A DNA stretch of 64,000 bases from Sphingomonas sp. IC-11 (GCF_021043365.1 NZ_JAJNDU010000002.1:248001-312000); one strand, 5' to 3'; positions 20,487-28,827 are shown, counted from the first letter of the stretch. Notes: generated by a model from the letters alone, not told the origin. A program made the numbers and translations.

Positions 20487-20549
20487 AGCGGCCGCACTGC
20501 ACGCACATTGATGACGTGGCCGAGCAGGTCACGCTCGTTATCAACCAGC

Positions 20550-20564
20550 GAAAGGAGGTGATCC
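20550..20564 (+). promoter_or_regulatory. Extended Shine-Dalgarno sequence, 15-nt anti-SD complement
   Basis: GAAAGGAGGTGATCC is a perfect complement of the 16S rRNA 3'-terminal sequence usual in Alphaproteobacteria (GGATCACCTCCTTTC). Ordinary sites in this window match over 4 to 7 bases. GGAGG ends 7 bases before ATG 20566. Confidence 0.75.
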
Positions 20565-20565
20565 G

Positions 20566-20622
20566 ATGTCTCATGGTTCAGCAATGGGGTCGGTTCAGTT
20601 CGTTCGGGGGACGCGCTTCTGA
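20566..20622 (+). CDS. Candidate 18-codon leader ORF behind the extended SD
   Basis: The ORF would encode MSHGSAMGSVQFVRGTRF and stop at TGA 20620-20622. It is supported mainly by the exceptional ribosome-binding site, not by codon statistics, which are meaningless at this length. A 73-codon GTG-initiated frame (20516-20737) reads through the same bases in another frame and is the main alternative. The peptide may have no function of its own; translation to its stop would place a ribosome over GAGGAG (20621-20626), which can pair with CTCCTC at 20651-20656. No family recognised. Confidence 0.4.
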   Translation: MSHGSAMGSVQFVRGTRF

Positions 20623-20657
20623 GGAGTGCCGCTGTTCGGCGGGAGGTATCCTCCTCC
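20621..20657 (+). ncRNA. Hairpin-forming segment with anti-SD-like CCTCCTCC
   Basis: GAGGAG (20621-20626) can pair with CTCCTC (20651-20656), enclosing a GCCG/CGGC mini-hairpin; alternatively GGAGG (20642-20646) pairs with CCTCC (20650-20654) across three bases. CCTCCTCC (20650-20657) could also pair with the extended SD upstream. Competing pairings suggest a regulatory RNA; function is inferred. Confidence 0.35.
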
Positions 20658-20877
20658 AGACAACGCCGGATGCGGTAAATTTCAGAGGCCTGCATGGTCT
20701 CCCGGGCTGGAGCTCTCCGGCCGCTGACCATGTTTAGGGGTTGTCGGGCGGTCCGCTATGGATCGTTCGGCAACCTCTTCTCATATCCGGGCCATCGGCA
20801 GGTGCCCGGGATCGTTGGCAGGACGCTGCGCCGGTAAGCAGTAGCGTCACGGTTACGCGCGCGGTATCTCGCGCCTG

Positions 20878-21522
20878 ATGCGTCTTCTTCTCCTGATCGC
20901 CGCCCTGATCTCGGCCGTTCCTGCCGAGGCGCAGCGGGCGGATCGCCCCACGCCCGGCTATGTTCGAGTTCGCCTGGAAACAGCGCTGGGCGCGATCATC
21001 CTGGCGCTGGATGAAAAGCGTGCGCCAGCCACCACCGCCAACTTCATGAAATATGTGGATGATGGCCGGTTCGACGGCGTCAGCTTCTACCGCGTTGCTC
21101 GCAACAAGCAGGCGCCGCAGTTCGGCTTCATCCAGTCTGGCATCCGCACGGACGCGCGCCGATTCCTCGACATGATCCCGCATGAGTCGACGAAGAAGAC
21201 CGGGATCAAGCATCTGGACATGACCATTTCCATGGCGCGGCGTGGCCCGCCAGGTTCCGCAAACGGTAACTGGTTCATCGCAGTGGGCGCGATGCCCTGG
21301 ATGGACTGGAAGCCCGACAATCCCGGCTACGCCGCCTTCGGGAGGGTGGTTGGAGGCCAGGCCGTGGTGAAGCGGATTCTCGCCCAGCCGACCGGCGGCG
21401 CGATGAATGGCACCCTGCTGCTGAAGCCCGTTTATGTGAAACGGGCAGTTCGGCTGGACGGGAAGCCAAAGCCCACCGGACGTCCGCGGCCCTGGATTCT
21501 GGAAGGTCGCAAGGACGGTTAG
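20878..21522 (+). CDS. Exported cyclophilin-type peptidyl-prolyl isomerase, divergent active site
   Basis: A 214-residue cyclophilin-like protein with a signal peptide (cleavage near AEAQ, residue 19), so it acts in the periplasm on folding proteins if active. The fold markers are present (VRVRLETALGAIILALDEKR, ATTANFMKYVDDGRFDGVSF, YAAFGRVVGG) and the catalytic Arg is kept in FYRV. The usual GFMIQGGD is replaced by FGFIQSGIRTD and the SQFFI strand reads GNWFIAVG, so activity may be low. The ATG at 20878 is 255 bases after the candidate leader ORF. Confidence 0.83.
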   Translation: MRLLLLIAALISAVPAEAQRADRPTPGYVRVRLETALGAIILALDEKRAPATTANFMKYVDDGRFDGVSFYRVARNKQAPQFGFIQSGIRTDARRFLDMIPHESTKKTGIKHLDMTISMARRGPPGSANGNWFIAVGAMPWMDWKPDNPGYAAFGRVVGGQAVVKRILAQPTGGAMNGTLLLKPVYVKRAVRLDGKPKPTGRPRPWILEGRKDG

Positions 21523-21640
21523 CGACGCGGCTCTGCGGCACCCGTGAACCCGGCGCTCCGATCGCTGCCACTCGACAAGTCGCCGCAGTATGCGGCGCGG
21601 GCGCTGGGGCTGAGCGAATCGTTGAAGAATCAGTCCTGCC

Positions 21641-21704
21641 TAGCCGAGGCTCGCCACGAAGTAGGGAGGGCGAGCCAGAGACGGGCTAACGGGGTGACGA
21701 CCCC
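21641..21704. other. Nested inverted repeats, possible terminator or structured RNA
   Basis: GGCTCGCC (21648-21655) pairs with GGCGAGCC (21669-21676); an outer TAGCC (21641-21645) pairs with GGCTA (21684-21688); a further GGGGT-GACG-ACCCC hairpin follows (21691-21704). The group sits in the gap between two convergent genes, where terminators are expected, but it lacks T-runs. Confidence 0.45.
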
Positions 21705-21752
21705 CAGATGCGGTCAGGCGACAATCGGCTCATCGCGACCGCGCAGGCACGA

Positions 21753-21920
21753 TCACGTGACCGACGGGGAAGTGGCGTTCGCCTCGTCATTGTACACCTT
21801 GTCGAGATAATAGCCGGCCAAAGTGTAATGCGCCTTCACCGCCTCCGGCACCTCGGTACGCTGGGCCATTTCAAGCTCGGACTCGGCGCGCTTGTAGTAA
21901 TATTCCTTGTCGTCGTTCAC
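21753..21920 (-). CDS. Small helical protein of unknown function
   Basis: A 55-residue protein beginning VNDDKEYYYKRAESELEMAQ and continuing VKAHYTLAGYYLDKVYND. It is amphipathic and Tyr/Glu-rich, and looks like small helical proteins that recur in sphingomonads; I cannot name a function. The start is GTG 21920 with GGAG 8 bases upstream. A longer upstream reading of the frame exists but its extra sequence is Arg/Ser-rich and non-coding in character. Confidence 0.6.
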   Translation of the reverse strand: MNDDKEYYYKRAESELEMAQRTEVPEAVKAHYTLAGYYLDKVYNDEANATSPSVT

Positions 21921-22236
21921 CGAACTCACTCCATCTCCCGCCCCGATGCATATGCTTCGGGGAGAAGTCATCAAATCAACTGGATTAACTCTTTGAGATC
22001 CGATGCTTGCGGGCAGCGGTAACCTGCTCCTCGCGCGCGATGTTTCCGGTCTGAGTCGCCCTTTCTCCTCCCCCAATACAAGTCGGCCCCGACGCGAAGG
22101 TGCGGCGGGGCTCGGTTGACGCTTGCGCCAACGACGGCTTTGCAAGACGTTCGTGATGCTCGGTTCCACGCGAGCCTGATCACAACCCGCGGCATGCCGG
22201 TAAGTTCCTCGGCAGGCCGTGCTTCCCGGAGCTGCC
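21921..22236. other. Intergenic gap of about 316 bases
   Basis: This separates two divergent genes and should hold both promoters. I see a GCCCCG/CGGGGC hairpin at 22086-22111 with an inner CGC/GCG pairing, and TTGACG at 22115-22120 that could be a -35 element for the dipeptidase. No coding sequence is supported. Confidence 0.5.
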
Positions 22237-23472
22237 ATGTCGTTGATCGCCGTTCTTCTTGCTGCCCAGGCCGCTGCCGCGCCAGCCCCCGCCGTTCCTG
22301 CGCGGATCACCCGTCTTCTGGAGCGCACGCCAGTGATCGACGGCCACAACGATCTCGCCTGGGAGATCCGCGAACGGCACGAGGCGAAGGTGGAAGAGGT
22401 GGACTTGAGCCGCAACACGGCAGCGCTGCCTTATCCCTTGCAGACCGACATTCCCCGCCTGCGGCAGGGCGGCGTGGGGGGCCAGTTCTGGTCGGTGTGG
22501 ATCCCGGCCAGCGCCACCGGGCCTCGCGCCGTGGAGATGACGCTGGAGCAGATCGACATCGTACGCAGGGTGGTAGCGGCAAACCCGGACACCTTTGCGT
22601 TGGTAACGAGCGCAGCCGACCTGCGCCGCGCCCAACGCGCGGGCAAGATCGCGTCGCTGATGGGGATCGAGGGCGGTCATCAGATCGATGGTCGGCTTTC
22701 CGTGCTGCGTCAGATGAAGGAACTTGGCGTCGGATATATGACGTTGACGCACGGCAAGAGCCTCGACTGGGCCGACTCTTCCACCGACGCGCCGCGTGCG
22801 AATGGATTGAGCGCATTCGGCCGCGACGTCGTCGCCGAAATGAACCGTATCGGCATGATCATCGACGTCAGCCATGTGGCGGACACGACGATGGCGGCTG
22901 TGCTCGATCTGTCGAAAGCGCCGGTGATCGCCTCCCACTCCTCGGCCCGGGCGATCGCGGATGTGCCGCGCAACATTCCGGACGACCTGCTTCGTCGCAT
23001 TGGCGCCGGCGGCGGCGTGGTCATGGTCAATGTCTATCCGGCGTTCCTTTCCACCGAATGGCGGGCATGGGATCAGGCGCGTACCGCCTTTGGCAAGTCG
23101 CAGGGGCTGGCGACGGATGTATATGGCCCCAAGGCGCCGGCGCCGATGATCGCGTGGGATGCGGCTCACCCGATGCCGCGCGTGACCGCGGCGACGGTGG
23201 CCGACCATGTCGAGCACATCGCCCGGATCGCCGGCAAGGGCGCGGTCGGCATTGGCGGCGACTATGACGGCATAAGCGGAACCGCACCTGAGGATATGAC
23301 CGGCGTCGACGGCTATCCCCGGCTATTTGCGGAACTGGCGCGGCGCGGTTGGAGCGATGCCGATCTCTCCAACCTGGCGCAGGGCAATGTCCTTCGAGTC
23401 ATGGAGCGGGTGGAAGCGGTGGCCGCGAGCCAGCGCAATTTGCGACCGGTAGATGCTATCGAGCCCGATTGA
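22237..23472 (+). CDS. Membrane dipeptidase, M19 family
   Basis: A 411-residue zinc dipeptidase related to renal dipeptidase, which cleaves a wide range of dipeptides. A signal peptide (MSLIAVLLAAQAAAAPAPA) exports it. The metal-site HxD lies in PVIDGHNDLAW, a bridging-glutamate region in LMGIEGGHQI, and later histidines in IDVSHV and ASHSSARA; GGDYDG near the C-terminus is also typical. I chose ATG 22237, with GGAG 5 bases upstream, over the in-frame GTG at 22219. A terminator hairpin follows the gene. Confidence 0.9.
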   Translation: MSLIAVLLAAQAAAAPAPAVPARITRLLERTPVIDGHNDLAWEIRERHEAKVEEVDLSRNTAALPYPLQTDIPRLRQGGVGGQFWSVWIPASATGPRAVEMTLEQIDIVRRVVAANPDTFALVTSAADLRRAQRAGKIASLMGIEGGHQIDGRLSVLRQMKELGVGYMTLTHGKSLDWADSSTDAPRANGLSAFGRDVVAEMNRIGMIIDVSHVADTTMAAVLDLSKAPVIASHSSARAIADVPRNIPDDLLRRIGAGGGVVMVNVYPAFLSTEWRAWDQARTAFGKSQGLATDVYGPKAPAPMIAWDAAHPMPRVTAATVADHVEHIARIAGKGAVGIGGDYDGISGTAPEDMTGVDGYPRLFAELARRGWSDADLSNLAQGNVLRVMERVEAVAASQRNLRPVDAIEPD

Positions 23473-23482
23473 TCCGACAAGG

Positions 23483-23511
23483 CCGGGCTGCGGCACAGCG
23501 CTGCAGCCCGG
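23483..23511. terminator. Hairpin between convergent dipeptidase and deacetylase genes
   Basis: CCGGGCTGC (23483-23491) pairs perfectly with GCAGCCCGG (23503-23511) over an 11-base loop. It lies 10 bases after one stop and 15 before the other, so it may serve both strands, though T-runs are short. Confidence 0.6.
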
Positions 23512-23526
23512 TCTGTCATCCACCCG

Positions 23527-24531
23527 TCAGAAGCCGCTGAGGAAACTCGCCACATTGGCGCCGAGCGCGTCAATCGCATAGCCACCTTCCATGACGATCG
23601 CTGTCGGCAGGCCGAGGCCGGCGATGTCGCGGGCGAGGATCGCATAGTCTGGCGTCGTCAGCGCGAACTGGCTGATCGGATCGCCTTCCCAGGTATCCGC
23701 GCCGAAGCTGACCACGAGGAAGGTGGCGCCAAAACGCGCGATGGCGTCGAGCGCGGTGGCCTGTGCGGCGCGGAACGCGTCTGCTCTGGTGCCGTGCGGC
23801 AGCGGGAGGTTCAGCGTGGTGCCTTCGCCATCGCCTTCGCCGATTTCGTCGGTATGGCCCCAGTAGAAGGGATAATCGGTCGCGGGATCGGCGTGAACGC
23901 TGGCGTAGAAGACGTCCCCGCGCTGCCAGAAGATATCCTGCGTGCCGTTGCCGTGGTGATAGTCGATGTCGAGGATCGCCACGCGCTTATGCCCGGCATC
24001 GCGCGCGGCCTGGGCGGCGATGGCGGCGACGTTCAGGTGGCAATAGCCGCCGAAATAATCGGCACCCGCGTGGTGGCCGGGCGGGCGGCAAAGCGCGAAG
24101 GCGGCGCGGTCGCCGGCCAGAACCGCGTGGGCGGCGGCGAGCGCGGATTGCGCGCTGCCATAGGCGCTGGCCCAGGTCTGCGGGGTGATCGGGGTCGTCG
24201 CGTCGAAGGCGTAGCGGCCCATCAGTGCGTCGATCCGGTCTAGCCGAAGCGGGCGGCGGCCAACGACCGGGAACGCATAAGGGATGGCGTCGCCTGGGCG
24301 GCCGGCGGCGGCCCAGGCGGCTGGCGCATCCTGCAGGAACTGGAGGTAGCCAGAATCATGCACCGCGCGAATCGGCGCCTCGCCGCTATTGTCCGGCTCC
24401 TCGGCGCCACCGATGGCGTCGAGGATCATCTGCGCCCGCGACGGCTTTTCGGCATAGTCGGTGAAATTGCCGTTGTGCAGCTCCTGCGCCGGGGCGTGAT
24501 GGAGCTGATCGGGGGAGAAGAAGCGCCGCAT
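23527..24531 (-). CDS. Histone-deacetylase-family acetylpolyamine amidohydrolase
   Basis: A 334-residue zinc deacetylase of the arginase/HDAC fold. Bacterial members remove acetyl groups from acetylated polyamines. Active-site motifs are CRPPGHHAG (the paired histidines), ILDIDYHHGNGT (metal Asp and His), SFGADTWEGDP (second metal Asp) and MEGGYA in the place of the usual catalytic Tyr loop. Protein length fits AphA-like enzymes of about 340 residues. It is a single gene 34 bases downstream of the SRAP gene on the same strand. Confidence 0.88.
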   Translation of the reverse strand: MRRFFSPDQLHHAPAQELHNGNFTDYAEKPSRAQMILDAIGGAEEPDNSGEAPIRAVHDSGYLQFLQDAPAAWAAAGRPGDAIPYAFPVVGRRPLRLDRIDALMGRYAFDATTPITPQTWASAYGSAQSALAAAHAVLAGDRAAFALCRPPGHHAGADYFGGYCHLNVAAIAAQAARDAGHKRVAILDIDYHHGNGTQDIFWQRGDVFYASVHADPATDYPFYWGHTDEIGEGDGEGTTLNLPLPHGTRADAFRAAQATALDAIARFGATFLVVSFGADTWEGDPISQFALTTPDYAILARDIAGLGLPTAIVMEGGYAIDALGANVASFLSGF

Positions 24532-24565
24532 CGGGCTTTACCTTGATTGGAGGAAGGATGGTTGC

Positions 24566-25156
24566 TCAGCGCACCTGAGTGACGGTGAGGCTGCCTGCCG
24601 GAAGCGGCTGGCACAGATCGGCGGATGGCACGGCGGGATCGAGCCATGCGGACCAAGTATCGCGGCCGAGCACCACAACCTGGCGTGAGTGATAGGGCGC
24701 GATGTCAGGGCCGGGTTCGCAGGTAAGCATGGTGAAGGCTTCGCCAACGCTTGCGTCCTTGCGCCACAGCCCGGCGATGCAAAACCAGTCATGGCCGGCG
24801 AGGCGAAAGGCCCATTTATCCTTGCGCTTCGCCTTGGGATCGGCGGGCTTGGTGAATTCGAAGAAGCTGTCGACCGGGATCAGGCAGCGGCCGGCGCGCA
24901 GATCTCGCCCGTCGGAGCGGAAATTGTACACGGGTTTTCCGCGCGAGCCGGGCCAGCTCCAGCGGCGGGTGACGCATTCCGCCTCGTCGGCGCGGCCCTC
25001 GACGCCGCGGATGATGATCGTGCGGTCGGTGATGCGGAAGCTGTCAAGCGGCGCCATGTTGGGCACGCCTTCGGGGAAGACGAGCGGGATGCGCGTCTCG
25101 CCCCAGTCGTTGCGCAATTCGCCGATGGCGATGCGGCGGGCGGCCTCGTTGCACAT
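24566..25156 (-). CDS. SOS response-associated peptidase (SRAP/YedK, HMCES family)
   Basis: A 196-residue member of the family that shields abasic sites in single-stranded DNA by forming a thiazolidine crosslink through the N-terminal cysteine. That cysteine is present as residue 2 (MCNEAARR) after Met removal. The conserved glutamate lies in DSFFEF and the histidine in APYHSRQ; RCLIPVDSFFEF is the family signature. It would act in replication-linked repair; no LexA box was seen upstream. Confidence 0.9.
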   Translation of the reverse strand: MCNEAARRIAIGELRNDWGETRIPLVFPEGVPNMAPLDSFRITDRTIIIRGVEGRADEAECVTRRWSWPGSRGKPVYNFRSDGRDLRAGRCLIPVDSFFEFTKPADPKAKRKDKWAFRLAGHDWFCIAGLWRKDASVGEAFTMLTCEPGPDIAPYHSRQVVVLGRDTWSAWLDPAVPSADLCQPLPAGSLTVTQVR

Positions 25157-25231
25157 GGGCGTGAGGGTAGCGGATCGGCGGGGCTGACGCCAACCTCCCG
25201 CGGCTTGGGAGATTGACGCCAGCTGCCGGTA

Positions 25232-26833
25232 TCACTTGGCCGCGGCGAGCGCCTCGGCGATCAGCCGGCGGGTGTTGGCGACGCCGTAGAGCTTGATGAA
25301 GCTGCCCATGCGGGGGCCCTGGCTGGAGCCGAGCAGCGTTTCGTACAGCGCCTTGAACCAGTCGCGCAGCTCGGCGAAGCCGGCGGTCTTGCCGATCTCA
25401 TAAACCGCGTTCTGGATATCCTCGGCCGAAGGGTCCTCACCCAGCGTGGCGAGATCGGCGTCGAGCCGCTCGAGCGCGGCAATCTCGACGCCCTCGGGCG
25501 CGCGGCGCTTCAGCGTGGGCGCAATGAAGTCGCGGTGATAGGCGAGTGCATAGCCAATCATCCGGTCGAGCTCGGGTTGCGCCGCGGCGTTGGCATCCGA
25601 CAGGTAATTGCCGAGATAGCCCCAGACCTGCTCCTTGGTCGCGCCTTCGCCCATCACGCCGACAAGGTTCAGCAGCAGCCCGAAGGTGACCGGCAGCGTT
25701 TCCGCCGGCACGTCGCCAGTGTGGATGTGGTGAACGGGGTTGCCGAGCTTCTCCTTCCACGATTGCGCGGGATAATTGGCGCGGAACTGCCAGTAATCGT
25801 CGACCGCACGCGGGATGAGGCCCAAGTGAAGCGACTTCGCCTTCTTCGGCTCGCGATAGATGTAGAAGGCGAGGCTCTCGTCGGGGCCGTAGGTCAGCCA
25901 TTCCTCGATCGAGAGGCCGTTGCCCTTGGACTTGGAGATCTTCTCGCCCTTGGCGTCGAGGAACAGCTCGTAGATCAGGCCCTCCGGCTTACGGCCGCCG
26001 AGGATCTGCGCGATCTTGCCGCCGAGGATGCCTGAATCGATCAGGTCCTTGCCGTACATCTCGTAATCGACGCCGAGCGCGGCCCACCGCATGCCCCAGT
26101 CGGGCTTCCACTGCAGCTTCGCCTTGCCGCCGAGGATCGACTGTTCGACGATTTGGCCCCCGGGAACAGAGGTGTCCTCGAAACGGATGATGCCGGCCTC
26201 CGCGTCGACCACCTCGACCGGGACCTGGAGCACGATGCCCGAGGTGGGGCTGATCGGCAGGACGGGCGAATAGGTCGCCTGCCGCTCGGCGCGCAGCGTC
26301 GGCAGCATGACGGCCATGATCTTGTCGTAGTTGCGCAGAACATCGCGCAGCTTCTCGTCGAAGCGGCCTGAGGTGTAGTAATCGGTCGACGAGACGAACT
26401 CGTAGTCGAAGCCGAAGCGATCGAGGAAGTCGCGCAGCATGGCGTTGTTGTGCGCGGCGAAGCTGTCGAACTTGCCGAAGGGATCGGGGACGCGGGACAG
26501 CGGCTTGCCGAGGTTCGCCTCCAGCAATTCCTTGTTGGGCACATTGTCCGGCACCTTACGCAGGCCGTCCATGTCGTCGCTGAACGCCACCAGCCGGGTC
26601 GGGCGGCCGGTCATTTCCTCATAGGCGCGGCGGACCATGGTGGTGCGCAGCACTTCCTGGAAGGTGCCGATGTGCGGCAGGCCCGAGGGGCCGTAGCCGG
26701 TTTCGAACAGCATCGGTTCCCCGTTTGGCTTGCCCTCGGGCCAGCGCTTCAGAAGCTTTCGCGCTTCCTCATAGGGCCAGGCCTTGGACTCGAGCGCTGC
26801 GGCGCGCCGTTCGGGATCAAATGCGTCTGTCAT
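25232..26833 (-). CDS. lysS: Lysine-tRNA ligase, class I
   Basis: A 533-residue class I lysyl-tRNA synthetase, the archaeal-type enzyme that is also usual in Alphaproteobacteria and unrelated to the common class II enzyme. The class I signatures are PHIGTF (HIGT at 54-57) and EKISKSKGNG (KISKS at 298-302). It charges tRNA-Lys with lysine. ATG 26833 gives a product that starts as the family does. It runs divergently from crtZ with 51 bases between them. Confidence 0.94.
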   Translation of the reverse strand: MTDAFDPERRAAALESKAWPYEEARKLLKRWPEGKPNGEPMLFETGYGPSGLPHIGTFQEVLRTTMVRRAYEEMTGRPTRLVAFSDDMDGLRKVPDNVPNKELLEANLGKPLSRVPDPFGKFDSFAAHNNAMLRDFLDRFGFDYEFVSSTDYYTSGRFDEKLRDVLRNYDKIMAVMLPTLRAERQATYSPVLPISPTSGIVLQVPVEVVDAEAGIIRFEDTSVPGGQIVEQSILGGKAKLQWKPDWGMRWAALGVDYEMYGKDLIDSGILGGKIAQILGGRKPEGLIYELFLDAKGEKISKSKGNGLSIEEWLTYGPDESLAFYIYREPKKAKSLHLGLIPRAVDDYWQFRANYPAQSWKEKLGNPVHHIHTGDVPAETLPVTFGLLLNLVGVMGEGATKEQVWGYLGNYLSDANAAAQPELDRMIGYALAYHRDFIAPTLKRRAPEGVEIAALERLDADLATLGEDPSAEDIQNAVYEIGKTAGFAELRDWFKALYETLLGSSQGPRMGSFIKLYGVANTRRLIAEALAAAK

Positions 26834-26884
26834 AACGGCCTGCGACGTAGCGAGGCGGGCGCGCGATGGCTATATGGCCAACGC

Positions 26885-27406
26885 ATGTCGATCTGGACCG
26901 GCCTTCTCCTGTTCTTCCTCACCGTCGCCGGGATGGAGGGCTTCGCCTACGTGATGCACCGCTGGGTGATGCACGGCCCGGGCTGGTTCCTGCATGAAAG
27001 TCACCATCGCCCGCGTACCGGGCGGTTCGAACTGAACGACCTCTACGGCGTGATCTTCGCCATCCCCTCGATCCTGCTGATCTATGGCGGGGTGCAGGGC
27101 GGCTGGGGCGAGGGCTGGGCCTGGGTCGGCGCCGGTATCGCGGCCTATGGCGCGATCTATTTCGGATTCCACGACGTGATCGTGCATGAGCGGGTGCGCA
27201 CGCGTTACCTGCCGAAATCGAGCTACATGAAGCGGATCGTGCAGGCGCATCGGTTGCACCATGTGGTGAATACCAAGGAAGGTACCATCAGCTTCGGGTT
27301 TCTCGTCGCGCCGAGGCCAGAGGCGCTAAAGGCCGAGTTGAAGCGCCGGGGGCGCGCCGGCGTACGTGCCCCGGCCGGTTCGGACCGGATGTTTGCCGAA
27401 AAGTAA
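26885..27406 (+). CDS. crtZ: Beta-carotene hydroxylase CrtZ
   Basis: CrtZ is a di-iron membrane hydroxylase that adds 3- and 3'-OH groups to beta-ionone rings, making zeaxanthin and, in sphingomonads, nostoxanthin precursors. The 173-residue product has the histidine clusters that bind iron: HRWVMH (25-30), HESHH (37-41), FHDVIVHER and HRLHH, set among four hydrophobic helices. No other carotenoid gene lies in the window, so the rest of the pathway must be elsewhere. The start at 26885 gives the usual length. Confidence 0.92.
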   Translation: MSIWTGLLLFFLTVAGMEGFAYVMHRWVMHGPGWFLHESHHRPRTGRFELNDLYGVIFAIPSILLIYGGVQGGWGEGWAWVGAGIAAYGAIYFGFHDVIVHERVRTRYLPKSSYMKRIVQAHRLHHVVNTKEGTISFGFLVAPRPEALKAELKRRGRAGVRAPAGSDRMFAEK

Positions 27407-27429
27407 CTTTCGCGGCGGATAACGCGGGC

Positions 27430-27756
27430 ATGGATCACGCCATTCCCCTTCCAAGCCCGGCTGACGGCGAGGAAAACCGCCGCGCACTGCGCAAGGCGGT
27501 GAAGATGCGCGCCCACCTGCGCGACCGCGGCACTACCCGGTTTGAAATCGAAGTGGTCGACCTTTCAACCACCGGATTTCGCGCGCAGACAAGCTTTACG
27601 CTGTGGCCGGGAACGACGGTTTGGCTCACCCTGCCGGGTCTTGCTGGGCTTGAGGCTGTCGTCGCGTGGCGGGACAAATACCGCTACGGCTGTGCGTTCA
27701 CCAAGCCGCTTCACCCGGCTGTGTTCGACCATATCGTGGCGCTCGGCAACAGCTGA
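27430..27756 (+). CDS. PilZ domain protein
   Basis: A 108-residue single-domain protein. PilZ domains bind cyclic di-GMP and control motility, polysaccharide or adhesion. The second binding motif DLSTTGFR is clear; the RxxxR motif is represented by RRALRKAVKMR near residue 17, which fits less strictly. It begins 23 bases after crtZ on the same strand. A diguanylate cyclase gene is present in the window at 44.2 kb but is not linked. Confidence 0.8.
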   Translation: MDHAIPLPSPADGEENRRALRKAVKMRAHLRDRGTTRFEIEVVDLSTTGFRAQTSFTLWPGTTVWLTLPGLAGLEAVVAWRDKYRYGCAFTKPLHPAVFDHIVALGNS

Positions 27757-27851
27757 CCAGCGGCCGCGATTCGCTAGTAGATTGCAGGTGACCTGCCCGT
27801 AGAGAGCGGGCTTTCATGCGTGTCGTACTAGCGGCGCTCTCATCGCACCAC

Positions 27852-27883
27852 GAAAAGGGCGCCGCTTCGATAAGCCGGCGCCC
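27852..27883 (-). terminator. Rho-independent terminator of prs
   Basis: GGGCGCCG (27857-27864) pairs with CGGCGCCC (27876-27883); read on the minus strand the stem is followed by TTTTCG (complement of 27851-27856). It lies directly after the prs stop codon. Confidence 0.75.
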
Positions 27884-27891
27884 TGATGATT

Positions 27892-28827
27892 TCAGTCGAA
27901 CAGGGAAGAGACGCTTGTCTCATCCGCGATGCGCCGAATCGCTTCTGCCAGCAGCGGCGCGATGGTGAGGTGGCGGATCCGGCCGGCGTTGCCGATCGCT
28001 TCCTGGTTCCCGATCGAGTCGGTGATAACGAGTTCGCGCAGGGCCGAGCCCTCCACCCGGGCGACGGCACCGCCGGACAGCACGCCATGGCTGACATAAG
28101 CGACAACGTCCTCGGCGCCAGCCTCTCGCAGCGCTGCCGCGGCGTTGCACAGCGTGCCCGCGGAATCGACGATGTCATCAATGAGGATGCAGAAGCGGCC
28201 CTCGACGTCGCCGATGATGTTCATGACTTCCGATTCGCCAGCCCGCTCGCGGCGCTTGTCCACAATGGCCAGCGGTGCGTTGTGGAGGCGCTTCGCCAGG
28301 GCGCGGGCGCGAACCACGCCGCCAACGTCCGGCGAAACAACCATCAGATTCTTGGAACCGAATCGCGCCAGGATGTCGGCCGACATCACCGGCGCGGCGA
28401 ATAGATTGTCGGTCGGGATGTCGAAAAAGCCCTGGATCTGGCCAGCGTGCAGATCGACGGAGAGGACGCGATCGGCCCCCGCCTTCGTGATCAGGTTCGC
28501 CACGAGCTTGGCGGAGATCGGGGTGCGCGGACCGGGCTTACGATCCTGACGGGCATAGCCGAAATAGGGCACCACAGCGGTGATTCGCTTAGCCGATGCA
28601 CGTTTCAGTGCGTCGATGCAGATCAGCAGCTCCATCAGATTGTCGTTGACGGGATAGCTGGTCGACTGAATCAGGAACACGTCCTCGCCGCGGACATTCT
28701 CCATGATCTCGACGAAAATCTCTTCATCGGCGAAGCGCCGGACGAGCGCCTCCGTCAGCGGGATCTCGAGATAGGAGGCAATGTCGCGCGCCAGCGGCAG
28801 GTTCGAGTTGCCGGTCATCAATTTCAT
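27892..28827 (-). CDS. prs: Ribose-phosphate pyrophosphokinase
   Basis: PRPP synthetase makes phosphoribosyl pyrophosphate from ribose 5-phosphate and ATP for nucleotide, histidine and tryptophan synthesis. The 311-residue product has the flexible-loop and ATP sites [15 protein letters not shown] and the metal motif [13 protein letters not shown]. The PRPP-binding loop is [15 protein letters not shown]. Length matches class I enzymes (about 310-315). ATG 28827 is the natural start; a frame upstream of it stays open by chance because it runs antisense to gltX. Confidence 0.95.
   Translation of the reverse strand: MKLMTGNSNLPLARDIASYLEIPLTEALVRRFADEEIFVEIMENVRGEDVFLIQSTSYPVNDNLMELLICIDALKRASAKRITAVVPYFGYARQDRKPGPRTPISAKLVANLITKAGADRVLSVDLHAGQIQGFFDIPTDNLFAAPVMSADILARFGSKNLMVVSPDVGGVVRARALAKRLHNAPLAIVDKRRERAGESEVMNIIGDVEGRFCILIDDIVDSAGTLCNAAAALREAGAEDVVAYVSHGVLSGGAVARVEGSALRELVITDSIGNQEAIGNAGRIRHLTIAPLLAEAIRRIADETSVSSLFD

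Noticed and set aside
20516..20737. GTG-started 73-codon ORF over the extended SD
   Set aside because: Uses the SD bases as codons and lacks its own ribosome-binding site; the 18-codon ORF in the other frame fits better.
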